The translations under genes were made by a program, and so were the position numbers. A stretch of DNA of 12,751 nucleotides from contig CALAFU010000014.1 in the NCBI GenBank assembly GCA_937891325.1, positions 1-12,751 of the forward strand, read 5' to 3'. The notes beneath the pieces were generated by a model. It saw nothing but the letters and a program-made list of their open reading frames with translations. It was not told where the DNA came from and made no database searches. Positions within the stretch are counted from its first letter, which is position 1. Each line of letters begins with the position of its first letter. This document shows, piece after piece, positions 6,107 to 12,751 of this stretch. Source of the stretch: an uncultured Candidatus Melainabacteria bacterium (GTDB lineage: Bacteria > Cyanobacteriota > Vampirovibrionia > Gastranaerophilales > Gastranaerophilaceae).

Positions 6107-6122
6107 CTAGTCGTGCTAGTAT
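6094..6122 (+). promoter_or_regulatory. Candidate promoter overlapping a palindromic operator, upstream of the peptidase
   Basis: TTGATT (6094-6099), a 17-nt spacer ending in TGC, TAGTAT (6117-6122): a -35, an extended TGn and a -10. The -10 lies inside the perfect palindrome TAGTATTCAATACTA (6117-6131), where a bound repressor would block polymerase. The transcript would run about 155 nt to the hairpin at 6245-6286 and on to the peptidase if read through. Confidence 0.4.
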
Positions 6123-6244
6123 TCAATACTAATAGGATATTAATTTACTTTTTAAAAGAAGTTAATTGACTTCCGATTGGAATTAAGATATTTAGAAAAA
6201 ATTCATTTACTCCAAATACTTTTGAATAACCACTACTCAGATTC

Positions 6245-6286
6245 AATCACAGAGTTCTAGAATATTGAACCTTGTGATTTTTATTT
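6245..6286 (+). terminator. Terminator or attenuator in the peptidase leader
   Basis: The left arm AATCACAGAGTTC (6245-6257) pairs with GAACCTTGTGATT (6267-6279) through 11 Watson-Crick pairs plus one G-T and one mismatch. The loop is 9 nt and TTTTTATTTT follows. It could end readthrough from the lipase, or act as an attenuator for a transcript from the 6094 promoter. The gap 6016-6372 holds no other gene that I can support. Confidence 0.45.
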
Positions 6287-6287
6287 T

Positions 6288-6308
6288 GTTTACGAATGTA
6301 AACATTCG
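6288..6308. promoter_or_regulatory. Two overlapping palindromes, operator-like
   Basis: GTTTAC-GAAT-GTAAAC (6288-6303) overlaps CGAATG-TAAA-CATTCG (6293-6308). The half-sites interlock, so two alternative stems or two overlapping protein sites are possible. They lie 65-85 nt before the peptidase ATG, right after the hairpin terminator. A partly similar arrangement (GTTTAC ... CATTC ... GAATG) lies at 12557-12585, upstream of the autotransporter. Confidence 0.4.
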
Positions 6309-6372
6309 CCATTATTTGCGCAATTTTAATGCTTTAGTAAACTTAAATTTTGCGTAAGGTAGTATTTATTTA

Positions 6373-7869
6373 ATGAATATTAGTTCAGTAAATCAAATAG
6401 CAAATATTTATAAACCCGCTCAAAACAAGGTTGCACCACAACCAAGAATGATTAATGGGCTTGTTTGTGATACCTTTACAAAATCTTCCACCGCGTCTAA
6501 CCCAATAAAACAAAACACTACTACACCGTCATTTACAGGCTTTGGTGAGGGCTTTTCGTTCAACAAAACTTTCCAAAAATTATCTTACGAACAAAAATTG
6601 AAAGTTTGCGAAGAACAAGAACGTTTACAAAAAATGTACAGTTCTCGCAAAAACGACCACGTTACAACAACCTTCAACAAAAGCGAATATTCACCAAACA
6701 ATGAATATGAAATAACCGCATACGCAGGTGGACTAAATACACACTCTGTTTATTTAGACAAAGAAATGAACCGTATTGGCGAACAAAAACTGTATTATTA
6801 CAAGGAAAACGGCAAGACATATCGTATAAAAAAAGCGATAGATTATAGAAATAACACTACAACAAAAGTTCGTGCAGAAGTGCCTAAAAATAATGGAAAT
6901 CCTGAGGTTACAGACGAAGTTAGAATTGTCAGAGATAAAGATAACAAAATCGTAAGAAAAGAAATGATGACTCATTCAGAGGTAACAGGGGCTTACGACC
7001 ACAAATACGTTTACCCTGACGGAACAGAAAAAATCATTACAACAGCAAGAAGATTTAAAGAAAACGGAAAAGATGTCATTCACAAAGATATGACTTCGCT
7101 TGACGGAACTCGCACACAATACAATCTTGAATTAGACAAAAACGGAAATAAAAAATTAGAATACAAAATCACCGACAAAAAAGGTAACGTTTTGATGAAC
7201 CTTAACAGGTCAATGGAAAGACTTTCTGAAAACAAGGTTAGGACAACAAACGGTGATAAAGTTTATGATGTAACTTTTGAGCCAGACAAATTTACAATTC
7301 AGGAAAAAGACAAAGATGCCGTTGTTGTGCCGTTACTTGACAAGAGAAAAGACGGTGAAAGTGGTATTGTAATTGAAGGTGATAAATCAAAAATGGTGGA
7401 CTTATTACAAAAATTACCTGCCGACCAATTAATGGCAATACATAATACTGTAAGAACAATTGCTGAATGCGACGGAAACCAAAGTTCGTATTTGCCAGCA
7501 TTAAATAGAATTAAAACAATCAATGAGACATTCACTATTCTTCACGAAACGGGTCATGCTATTGATTTTAGAAACTCTTCCCCATTTAAATGTAATGCCT
7601 CTATCAACAACGACAAAGATTTACAAAAAATATTTAACAAAGAAAAGAAAGCATTTAACAATGCTTATCCTGACGCACAAAGAAACCATATTGGTTACTT
7701 TTTAAGAGGTAAACAAGGAAACCTAGCCGAAGTCGTTGCGGAAACGAATGCATTGCGTGATAGTTATACACAAGAAATGGACTTGGCAAAACGAGACCAA
7801 TATTTGCAACAATTCTTCCCTCGCACAATTGCATACATTAACGATAAATTAGAAAATTATGATAAATAA
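6373..7869 (+). CDS. Zinc metallopeptidase with HETGH motif, lethal-factor/PPEP-like C-terminal domain
   Basis: This 498-residue protein is a predicted zinc endopeptidase. The C-terminal domain has TFTILHETGHAIDFRN (386-401): HExxH with zinc ligands H391 and H395 and general base E392. Downstream is NLAEVVAETNAL (450-461), where E453 or E457 would be the third ligand. HExGHAxD followed about 60 residues later by an AE-x-x-AE-like helix resembles anthrax lethal-factor C-terminal / Pro-Pro endopeptidase (ATLF) domains. Residues 1-60 are Asn/Gln/Thr/Pro-rich with TPSFTGFGEG at 51-60. The middle (about 100-320) has repeated beta-hairpin turns (YPDGTEK, LDGTRTQ, DKNGNKK, DKKGNVL), reminiscent of YD-like or MORN-like repeats. 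No signal peptide is seen. The only ribosome site, AAGG at 6356-6359, is 13 nt away, and the leader is palindrome-rich, suggesting regulated expression. A strong terminator follows. The substrate cannot be told; toxin/effector or self-processing surface protein are both possible. Confidence 0.72.
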   Translation: MNISSVNQIANIYKPAQNKVAPQPRMINGLVCDTFTKSSTASNPIKQNTTTPSFTGFGEGFSFNKTFQKLSYEQKLKVCEEQERLQKMYSSRKNDHVTTTFNKSEYSPNNEYEITAYAGGLNTHSVYLDKEMNRIGEQKLYYYKENGKTYRIKKAIDYRNNTTTKVRAEVPKNNGNPEVTDEVRIVRDKDNKIVRKEMMTHSEVTGAYDHKYVYPDGTEKIITTARRFKENGKDVIHKDMTSLDGTRTQYNLELDKNGNKKLEYKITDKKGNVLMNLNRSMERLSENKVRTTNGDKVYDVTFEPDKFTIQEKDKDAVVVPLLDKRKDGESGIVIEGDKSKMVDLLQKLPADQLMAIHNTVRTIAECDGNQSSYLPALNRIKTINETFTILHETGHAIDFRNSSPFKCNASINNDKDLQKIFNKEKKAFNNAYPDAQRNHIGYFLRGKQGNLAEVVAETNALRDSYTQEMDLAKRDQYLQQFFPRTIAYINDKLENYDK

Positions 7870-7879
7870 AATTTACTAG

Positions 7880-7912
7880 AAAGGCGCGCGGGCTTTGCCC
7901 GCGCGCCTTTTT
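7880..7912 (+). terminator. Strong GC-rich terminator shared by convergent genes
   Basis: A 14-bp perfect stem (7880-7893 with 7897-7910) encloses a TTT loop and is followed by T to 7912. On the minus strand the stem is followed by TTTCT, so it probably also ends the autotransporter transcript. It is the only substantial element in the 60 bp between the convergent stops. Confidence 0.85.
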
Positions 7913-7929
7913 GTTGTTTCTTTCAAATC

Positions 7930-10900
7930 TTAAATCGCCCATCTAAATCCGAATTGTAGAGCGATACCGTTTCTGCCACCGTTGCGTAACATTGCTTGAC
8001 CGAATCCTGTAAATCTATCGCCAATTCGTTTTTGAACCCCTAATCCATATTGAAAGTATGGATCAACGCTCATATCTGGAAGACTTACGTTGTTTGCGTG
8101 GAATCTTGATTTATCCATAATGTTCCATACCATTTGTAAGCCGATATATGGTTGCCAACCGTTTTTCAAGTTGCCGATAAATTTTAACCCTGGGGCAATT
8201 TGAATTGCATGTAATGGGTCAGAACTAATTCTCACACCTGCTGCGTTTGTGTAATCAAATGTGTTTACGAAGGTGTATGACATCAAGAAACTTGGTTGTA
8301 TAATGAATTTTCCGTTTGCAAGCTCCCAATTGTAACCCGTTTTGCTTGCAATACCTGTTGCCAACATTGTAAAGTCTTCGTTTCCGTACATTGAACTTGC
8401 TTCAGCTACATTTGCCCCAACGTTTGCAGTCAAGCCTGTAAAGAAGTTACCTTTGTACCAAGTTGAACTTGCGCCAAGACTTCCGCCATTTTGGTAAATG
8501 CTTACACCTTCATAATATTGGTTTGAACCGTTATAACTTCCGTAGAAAGAATATTGCATATCCCAACCACGTTTTAATTCAATAAGGTCACTATCGCCAC
8601 CGAATAATGAGCCGTAACCGATGTTTTTAACGTTTGGACCATTGCTCAAGCCAACATTTTCAAATGTAGCAAACGGTCTGAACCATAAGCCCTTTTGTTC
8701 TTCAGGAATTTGGTTAGGGCTAAAAGTAATAACTCCGCCTTCGCCTGTACCTTGAGTTGATGCGTATTTGTTAGCATATTTCATTGCAATACGTTGAGCT
8801 TTTGGCATAAGCATTAGCATATCCATATTTGCAAAGGCTTGCTCGTAAAGGTTCAATTGAGTTAAGTATGAACCTAATTGAGCGCCAACAGGACCTGCCA
8901 ATACTGCTGGGTTGAAAGTGTCGCTTGCGTTGCCACCGCCACCGCCGTTGCCTCTTTTAAATTCAAAGTTACCATTATTTTGGTTGTAAGCTACGTTATA
9001 TTTGTAAATTGGCGAATATGCAACTTGGCTATTTCCTGTGTATGCAATATGTGATTTTAAATTATCATCATTAGTGAAATTGATTGAAGTAAAATCGTTT
9101 ATCGCGTCAGACAATAGGTTCATGCCGGCAACGTTAAGAGTTCCACCGGTGTATGACGAATTATTTGCAGTCAATTTATCCATTGATTTGTTTGCTAAAT
9201 CAACATCTACAAAGATATTTGAGTTTGATTTTAGAGCCAAACCATACAATGGAATGTTGCTTGCAACACCGTTTCTAAGGTCTAAGTTACCGCCATTGAA
9301 AGTGATTGCGTTCATTCCGCCGTTTGCTAAATAAGCATCGTCAGAATATTTCAAAGTTCCGCTTGTTAAATTCCAAAATGCGTGATTATCGTTGCCACCT
9401 CTTGTTAGAGTAGCAGAACCTAAATTAACTTTGGCAGTTGAACTTGGTGAAACTCCTGTATATTCACCGTTAAAGTTAATATCGCTATCACCTTCAAAAG
9501 TAACACCACCATTATTAGAACTATTGTTAATAGTAGTGTTTTCAAGGTTTATTTCATTTCCAGAACTATTGCGGATAACAAGTTGTCCGTTACCACTTGG
9601 TGAAAGTTTAGTGTCTTTTAAAGTTGCATTAGTTAAAACAAGAGTACCTGTTTCATTGATATCTATTGAGGTATTTTTTATTACTCCATTATTGCTACCA
9701 TTTACAATAAAACGACCACTTGAAAATCCGCCTGTAGCTGATTCTTCGCCATTCAGTTCGTAGAAATAATCACTTCCTTTATAACTGCTCATAGCATCAA
9801 ATCTAACTTCATCAAGTGCACCTTGCAAGTCTTTAGTTCCGTATGAAATTACACCTGTATATTTATTATACATAACAGAATTTACACCACTTGCAGAAGG
9901 CAATGTTTTAATTAATTTAAAATCATTATCTAAAGAAGTTCTGCCGTAAATATCAGAGTTATTAGCATCATCAATTAATTGCCAATTATTAGAGCTAGCA
10001 CTTATTTCTAATTCTTTTAGACTAAATTTACCTTTTGCTGTATGACGAGGAACATATAGAGTAAGACCGTCTTTCATTTTTAGATTTAATGTATCGTTTT
10101 CTGCTAAAATCAAATTAGTAGGTTCAAATCGTAGCCCAGCCGGTATTGTGCTTTCTCTAAGGTTTAAAGTTGAACCGTCTTCAAAAGTAACATCACCTGT
10201 AGTAAAAATTCTTGATGTTTCAGAGCCAACAATTTGTACTTCACCACCATTTTTAACGAAGGTATTGCCTCTGAAGTTATCAAGACGTACTAATGATTCT
10301 ACAGTACCTAGTATGTTTATAATACCGCCATCTTGATCATCATAGTTTTGTATCTTTTTTGAATTATTAATTGTTCCGCCTGTGATATTGAAAATTGAAG
10401 CGTCATTACCACCTTGATAAATTGAACCCGTAATATCATCAATATTTGATGTCAATTCACCATACTCAAACGAACTATAACCATCTGTCCAAAAGTTTTG
10501 CACATTTGACTTAATCGTTCCTTCATTTACCAATTTACCTGAGTTAGTAACCAAATTAGCAGATAAAGTAGCACCTGCATTGTTTTTAAATGTTGATTTT
10601 GTACCAATATTATAGGTATAGTTCGCACTTATTGTTCCATCATTTGTAACTTCAGACTGAAAATCTTGTATATCACCAGTAATTGTTATAGTACCAGTAT
10701 TATGCAAGTTTGTTTTATTTAATGTAAGACGATCAACTTCAATATTTCCAGAATTATTCAAAGTTGCAAATGAAGCAGAACCAGACAGTTGTCCAACGGT
10801 CAAACCCAAAGTATTAATAGTAAAACCATTTTCTACAGTTGTAGTTCCAGAGTCTACAAAAATTTCTCCATTGTTTGAGCCTGATGTGTTAATTGAACCA

Positions 10901-12462
10901 CTTTTAAATGTGTTTTCACCTGTTAAAATAATGCCACCGTCTTTATTAGATGGATTTCTGTTGATAGCATTATTTGTAATATTTGTATTATCCAATATTG
11001 TAGAATTTAAGTTTAGAAGTTTGTCATTAACAATACTTACATTTTCTAAGGTTGCTTTTGTTAAATTTGCAGTTCCTTCGTTTTTAATAACATTTTTAGT
11101 TGGAAAATTTTTCAATGTAATATCAGTAAAACCAAATGTTTGACCGTCTTTTACAGTAACGCCTTCATGTCCGTTACCATCAATATAATAACCGTTACCG
11201 AAAACATTTGTTTCTCTATCATCACCAACAAGAGTTCCTAAATCTTCAGTTAATGTAATATTACTTGTTATAGCTACATCATTACCTAACAATGGGTCAG
11301 GTGCATTTTGAATATATTCTGGTAAGTTAGTAATATTAGTTGCTCGTTTTACTGTATAAGCACCTCTGTCATTTGCAACAGGAGTAAAGATATAAGTTTT
11401 GTTATCTTTAATTGTTGAAACAATATCACTTGAAACCTCAATTACAGTTTTACCCAAGCCGTCTAAATATTTTGTGCTTGTTGCATCACCGTCTACAAGA
11501 ATTTTGATTTCATCAACAATTATGCTCGGAGTGCTTGCACCAACCGCGCTATCGCTTACTACAATCAAGTCCATTTTGCCTGTACTTGCATCATAATCCA
11601 ATTTCAAGTGCAATGGAGAGTCACTATCGCCCGAAAATCTGCTCATTGTAAGGTTATCAACATTATCGTTTTGCATATCCAATATTGCTTCACCACCAAC
11701 AGATAATCTAAAATCGTTTGAATTTGCAGGTTCTACGCCCAATTTCAACGTACCGTTTTTATAGCTACTTTTTGCACCTAACGTAATCATTCCGTTTGAA
11801 CTTGCAAAATCTACATTTTTATTCAAAATAACAGTACCGTTCAAGTCAGTTTTTTCTTTGAAAGTATTATTAATAACCAAATTGCCGTCAAAATTATTAT
11901 CAATTTTTACCACGTCATCAAGAGTAATAGTTTTGCCTTCATAAGCGTTCAAATACACATTACTATTTGATTTGATACCGTAAGCCGTATTGTTTTTAAA
12001 GTTTACATCGCTATTTTTCGCGTTGATAACTAATCCGTTGTAGCCTTCATTATTAACCGCAACACCTTTATTATTCACAAAAGAAACGTCAGTTAAGATA
12101 AGTTTAGGATTAGAACTACGAATTATGCCACTTTGAGTGTCAAAATCGGTAAAAGTCGCGTTCATAATTTCAATCGCTGTTTCAGATGCACCAGCACCAC
12201 TAAAAACTAAAGGTGAATCATCTTGATAAATCGCGCCTTTAATAGTGTGACCGCTTACATCTAGTGTCAATTGTTTTTGTAAAAATCCAATAGAACTGCC
12301 ATCAGCAGTTAAATTATTGTCAACGCTAATAGTTGAGCCTTCTGATGCTGTATCGGCTTCGTTATTCAAATCACTCCATGTTGAAACACTTGCCAAAGCT
12401 GGCATTTGTGACAACATTGCACATATAGTAAATCCTAATATAAAATTAAATCTCTTTTTCAT
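7930..12462 (-). CDS. Large type V autotransporter (beta-helix passenger plus outer-membrane barrel)
   Basis: This 1510-residue surface protein has a Sec signal peptide at 1-24 (MKKRFNFILGF ... MPALA, cleavage before SVSTW). The passenger, about 25-1165, is a string of short Asn/Ser/Thr/Gly-rich strands (NNGVIKN, NGQLVIRN, NNGGVTFEG) typical of right-handed beta helices, with no cysteine noticed. Three blocks are separated by strap-like segments near 370 and 864 (MYNKYTGVISY), the last closing with YNQNNGNFEFKR. A Gly run at 1173-1177 and a helix with AFANMDMLMLMP (about 1210) lead to the barrel, 1255-1510, from GLWFRPFATFENVG to LQFGFRWAI. The last residue is Ile, where Phe or Trp is commoner. 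An in-frame TTG 51 nt upstream is rejected because the ATG at 12462 has GGAAG at 12469-12473 and begins the signal peptide. Adhesion is the likely role, but no catalytic motif or ligand site is visible. Confidence 0.88.
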   Translation of the reverse strand: MKKRFNFILGFTICAMLSQMPALASVSTWSDLNNEADTASEGSTISVDNNLTADGSSIGFLQKQLTLDVSGHTIKGAIYQDDSPLVFSGAGASETAIEIMNATFTDFDTQSGIIRSSNPKLILTDVSFVNNKGVAVNNEGYNGLVINAKNSDVNFKNNTAYGIKSNSNVYLNAYEGKTITLDDVVKIDNNFDGNLVINNTFKEKTDLNGTVILNKNVDFASSNGMITLGAKSSYKNGTLKLGVEPANSNDFRLSVGGEAILDMQNDNVDNLTMSRFSGDSDSPLHLKLDYDASTGKMDLIVVSDSAVGASTPSIIVDEIKILVDGDATSTKYLDGLGKTVIEVSSDIVSTIKDNKTYIFTPVANDRGAYTVKRATNITNLPEYIQNAPDPLLGNDVAITSNITLTEDLGTLVGDDRETNVFGNGYYIDGNGHEGVTVKDGQTFGFTDITLKNFPTKNVIKNEGTANLTKATLENVSIVNDKLLNLNSTILDNTNITNNAINRNPSNKDGGIILTGENTFKSGSINTSGSNNGEIFVDSGTTTVENGFTINTLGLTVGQLSGSASFATLNNSGNIEVDRLTLNKTNLHNTGTITITGDIQDFQSEVTNDGTISANYTYNIGTKSTFKNNAGATLSANLVTNSGKLVNEGTIKSNVQNFWTDGYSSFEYGELTSNIDDITGSIYQGGNDASIFNITGGTINNSKKIQNYDDQDGGIINILGTVESLVRLDNFRGNTFVKNGGEVQIVGSETSRIFTTGDVTFEDGSTLNLRESTIPAGLRFEPTNLILAENDTLNLKMKDGLTLYVPRHTAKGKFSLKELEISASSNNWQLIDDANNSDIYGRTSLDNDFKLIKTLPSASGVNSVMYNKYTGVISYGTKDLQGALDEVRFDAMSSYKGSDYFYELNGEESATGGFSSGRFIVNGSNNGVIKNTSIDINETGTLVLTNATLKDTKLSPSGNGQLVIRNSSGNEINLENTTINNSSNNGGVTFEGDSDINFNGEYTGVSPSSTAKVNLGSATLTRGGNDNHAFWNLTSGTLKYSDDAYLANGGMNAITFNGGNLDLRNGVASNIPLYGLALKSNSNIFVDVDLANKSMDKLTANNSSYTGGTLNVAGMNLLSDAINDFTSINFTNDDNLKSHIAYTGNSQVAYSPIYKYNVAYNQNNGNFEFKRGNGGGGGNASDTFNPAVLAGPVGAQLGSYLTQLNLYEQAFANMDMLMLMPKAQRIAMKYANKYASTQGTGEGGVITFSPNQIPEEQKGLWFRPFATFENVGLSNGPNVKNIGYGSLFGGDSDLIELKRGWDMQYSFYGSYNGSNQYYEGVSIYQNGGSLGASSTWYKGNFFTGLTANVGANVAEASSMYGNEDFTMLATGIASKTGYNWELANGKFIIQPSFLMSYTFVNTFDYTNAAGVRISSDPLHAIQIAPGLKFIGNLKNGWQPYIGLQMVWNIMDKSRFHANNVSLPDMSVDPYFQYGLGVQKRIGDRFTGFGQAMLRNGGRNGIALQFGFRWAI

Positions 12463-12484
12463 GTCTTTCTTCCGTTTTAAGCTC

Positions 12485-12513
12485 TTATAACTGTAAACTT
12501 CTTGTTTTATCAA
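12485..12513 (-). promoter_or_regulatory. Proximal promoter of the autotransporter gene
   Basis: On the minus strand: TTGATA (12508-12513), a 17-nt spacer, TTATAA (12485-12490). Transcription near 12478 would leave a leader of about 16 nt, just including the ribosome site. A perfect TATAAT also occurs at 12513-12518 but lacks a good -35. Confidence 0.4.
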
Positions 12514-12543
12514 TTATAAACTAAACAGACCTGAAATTGAGCA

Positions 12544-12571
12544 TTTATAATTATTTGTTTACATTTTACAA
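12544..12571 (-). promoter_or_regulatory. Distal promoter candidate of the autotransporter gene
   Basis: On the minus strand: TTGTAA (12566-12571), a 16-nt spacer, TATAAA (12544-12549). The leader would be about 75 nt. CATTC-ACTC-GAATG (12572-12585) directly upstream is a small inverted repeat that could be an activator or repressor site. Confidence 0.35.
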
Positions 12572-12617
12572 CATTCACTCGAATGGGTTGACGTGAGGAG
12601 TTTCTTGGGTGATACCT

Positions 12618-12662
12618 ATGTCTAAAGTTATGGGTTCAGTTTTTGGATTGAAAAGTTTATAA
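12618..12662 (+). other. 14-codon orphan frame, possible truncated gene start
   Basis: ATG at 12618 with GGTGA at 12608-12612 encodes MSKVMGSVFGLKSL and stops exactly where repeat copy C begins. Short Gly/Val/Phe N-termini of this kind occur on phage virion proteins, so this may be the stub of a gene cut by the repeat. Fourteen codons cannot prove that. Confidence 0.2.
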
Positions 12663-12751
12663 GATTCTGTCACACAGGGGACAGGCTCACAAAACTTATT
12701 CTTCGTTTGTTCGCTTTGTCAAACAAGTTCAGAATGACATAATAATGAACA
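12662..12751 (-). repeat. Dispersed hairpin repeat, copy C, with a 51-nt insert
   Basis: AGATTCTG (12662-12669) and the 31-nt right part (12721-12751) are the two pieces of copy A, which are contiguous at 4108/4109 but here separated by 51 nt (12670-12720). ATTCTG still pairs with CAGAAT (12730-12735). The insert contains a small CTGTC/GACAG hairpin (12667-12671 with 12680-12684). It may continue beyond the window edge. Confidence 0.7.

Noticed and set aside
6247..6312. 21-codon minus-strand frame starting MANVYIRKQN
   Set aside because: No ribosome site, and it lies across the palindromes and hairpin terminator; better explained as leader DNA.
9392..9763. 123-codon plus-strand frame inside the autotransporter
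   Set aside because: It lies fully within the well-supported 1510-codon gene on the other strand and reads as the low-complexity Leu/Pro/Ser shadow of Asn/Gly/Thr repeats. The other plus-strand frames at 9038-11596 are rejected for the same reason.
358..12513. Upstream TTG starts at 358 (GNAT), 2714 (terminase), 4254 (small membrane protein) and 12513 (autotransporter)
   Set aside because: In each case a downstream ATG fits better: it begins the conserved domain or signal peptide or, apart from the GNAT, has a well-placed ribosome site. The TTG versions run into divergent genes, repeats or promoters.
4109..12751. The 30-of-31 direct repeats at 4109-4139 and 12721-12751 as phage attL/attR sites
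   Set aside because: They belong to a dispersed hairpin repeat with a third copy in the window, no integrase or tRNA gene is adjacent, and the phage genes lie outside the interval.
1..12751. CRISPR arrays, tRNA or rRNA genes, transposase or integrase genes
   Set aside because: I looked for regularly spaced repeats of 24-40 nt, cloverleaf folds with a T-arm consensus, and DDE or tyrosine-recombinase motifs, and saw none. The 8-nt arrays are too short and too degenerate for CRISPR.

Overview
The window is AT-rich bacterial DNA holding the end of a bacteriophage head-packaging block followed by cargo-type genes. It encodes a classical outer-membrane autotransporter, so the host has two membranes. 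The Asn/Lys-rich proteins, and an Asn/Gln/Thr-rich N-terminus carrying a TPSFTGFG-like motif on the peptidase, remind me of gut Vampirovibrionia (Gastranaerophilales, non-photosynthetic relatives of cyanobacteria). That assignment is recall plus inference, not proof.

Layout. Bases 1-387 (minus) are the N-terminal part of a two-helix membrane protein resembling the RipA-like family, with its own promoter at 413-441. Facing away on the plus strand are a GNAT acetyltransferase (445-978), a portal protein (965-2611, overlapping the GNAT by 14 nt) and a terminase large subunit (2735-4039). Portal before terminase is the reverse of the usual order. The terminase gene is flanked on both sides by degenerate 8-nt tandem repeats, and on its right by two copies of a dispersed hairpin repeat. 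The second copy carries a three-way-junction-like structured insert in its loop. A 76-residue membrane/coiled-coil protein (4305-4535) follows, then a possible small RNA unit (promoter 4543, terminator 4704) and a 17-bp perfect palindrome.

The second half is cargo. It holds a class-3-type lipase with a Ser-Asp-His triad (4924-5859), a convergent 51-residue gene whose stop codon abuts the lipase stop (5860-6015, minus), a palindrome-rich leader with a possible promoter/attenuator (6094-6308), and a 498-residue HETGH metallopeptidase resembling lethal-factor/PPEP-type zincins (6373-7869). A shared GC-rich terminator (7880-7912) separates this from a convergent 1510-residue autotransporter (7930-12462, minus), which has tandem promoter candidates at 12485-12571. 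The right edge holds a 14-codon orphan reading frame and a third copy of the hairpin repeat, this time with a different 51-nt loop insert.

How the genes may work together. Portal and terminase are the DNA-packaging motor of a prophage or prophage remnant; no capsid, tail, integrase or lysis genes are visible, so completeness cannot be judged. Lipase, metallopeptidase and autotransporter look like accessory (moron or island) functions acting on lipids, proteins or surfaces outside the cell or in a partner. Same-orientation repeat copies at 4101 and 12662 bracket this cargo. The observations I find least ordinary are the hairpin repeat family with compensatory stem changes and interchangeable loop inserts, and the lipase / small convergent gene / zincin cluster.
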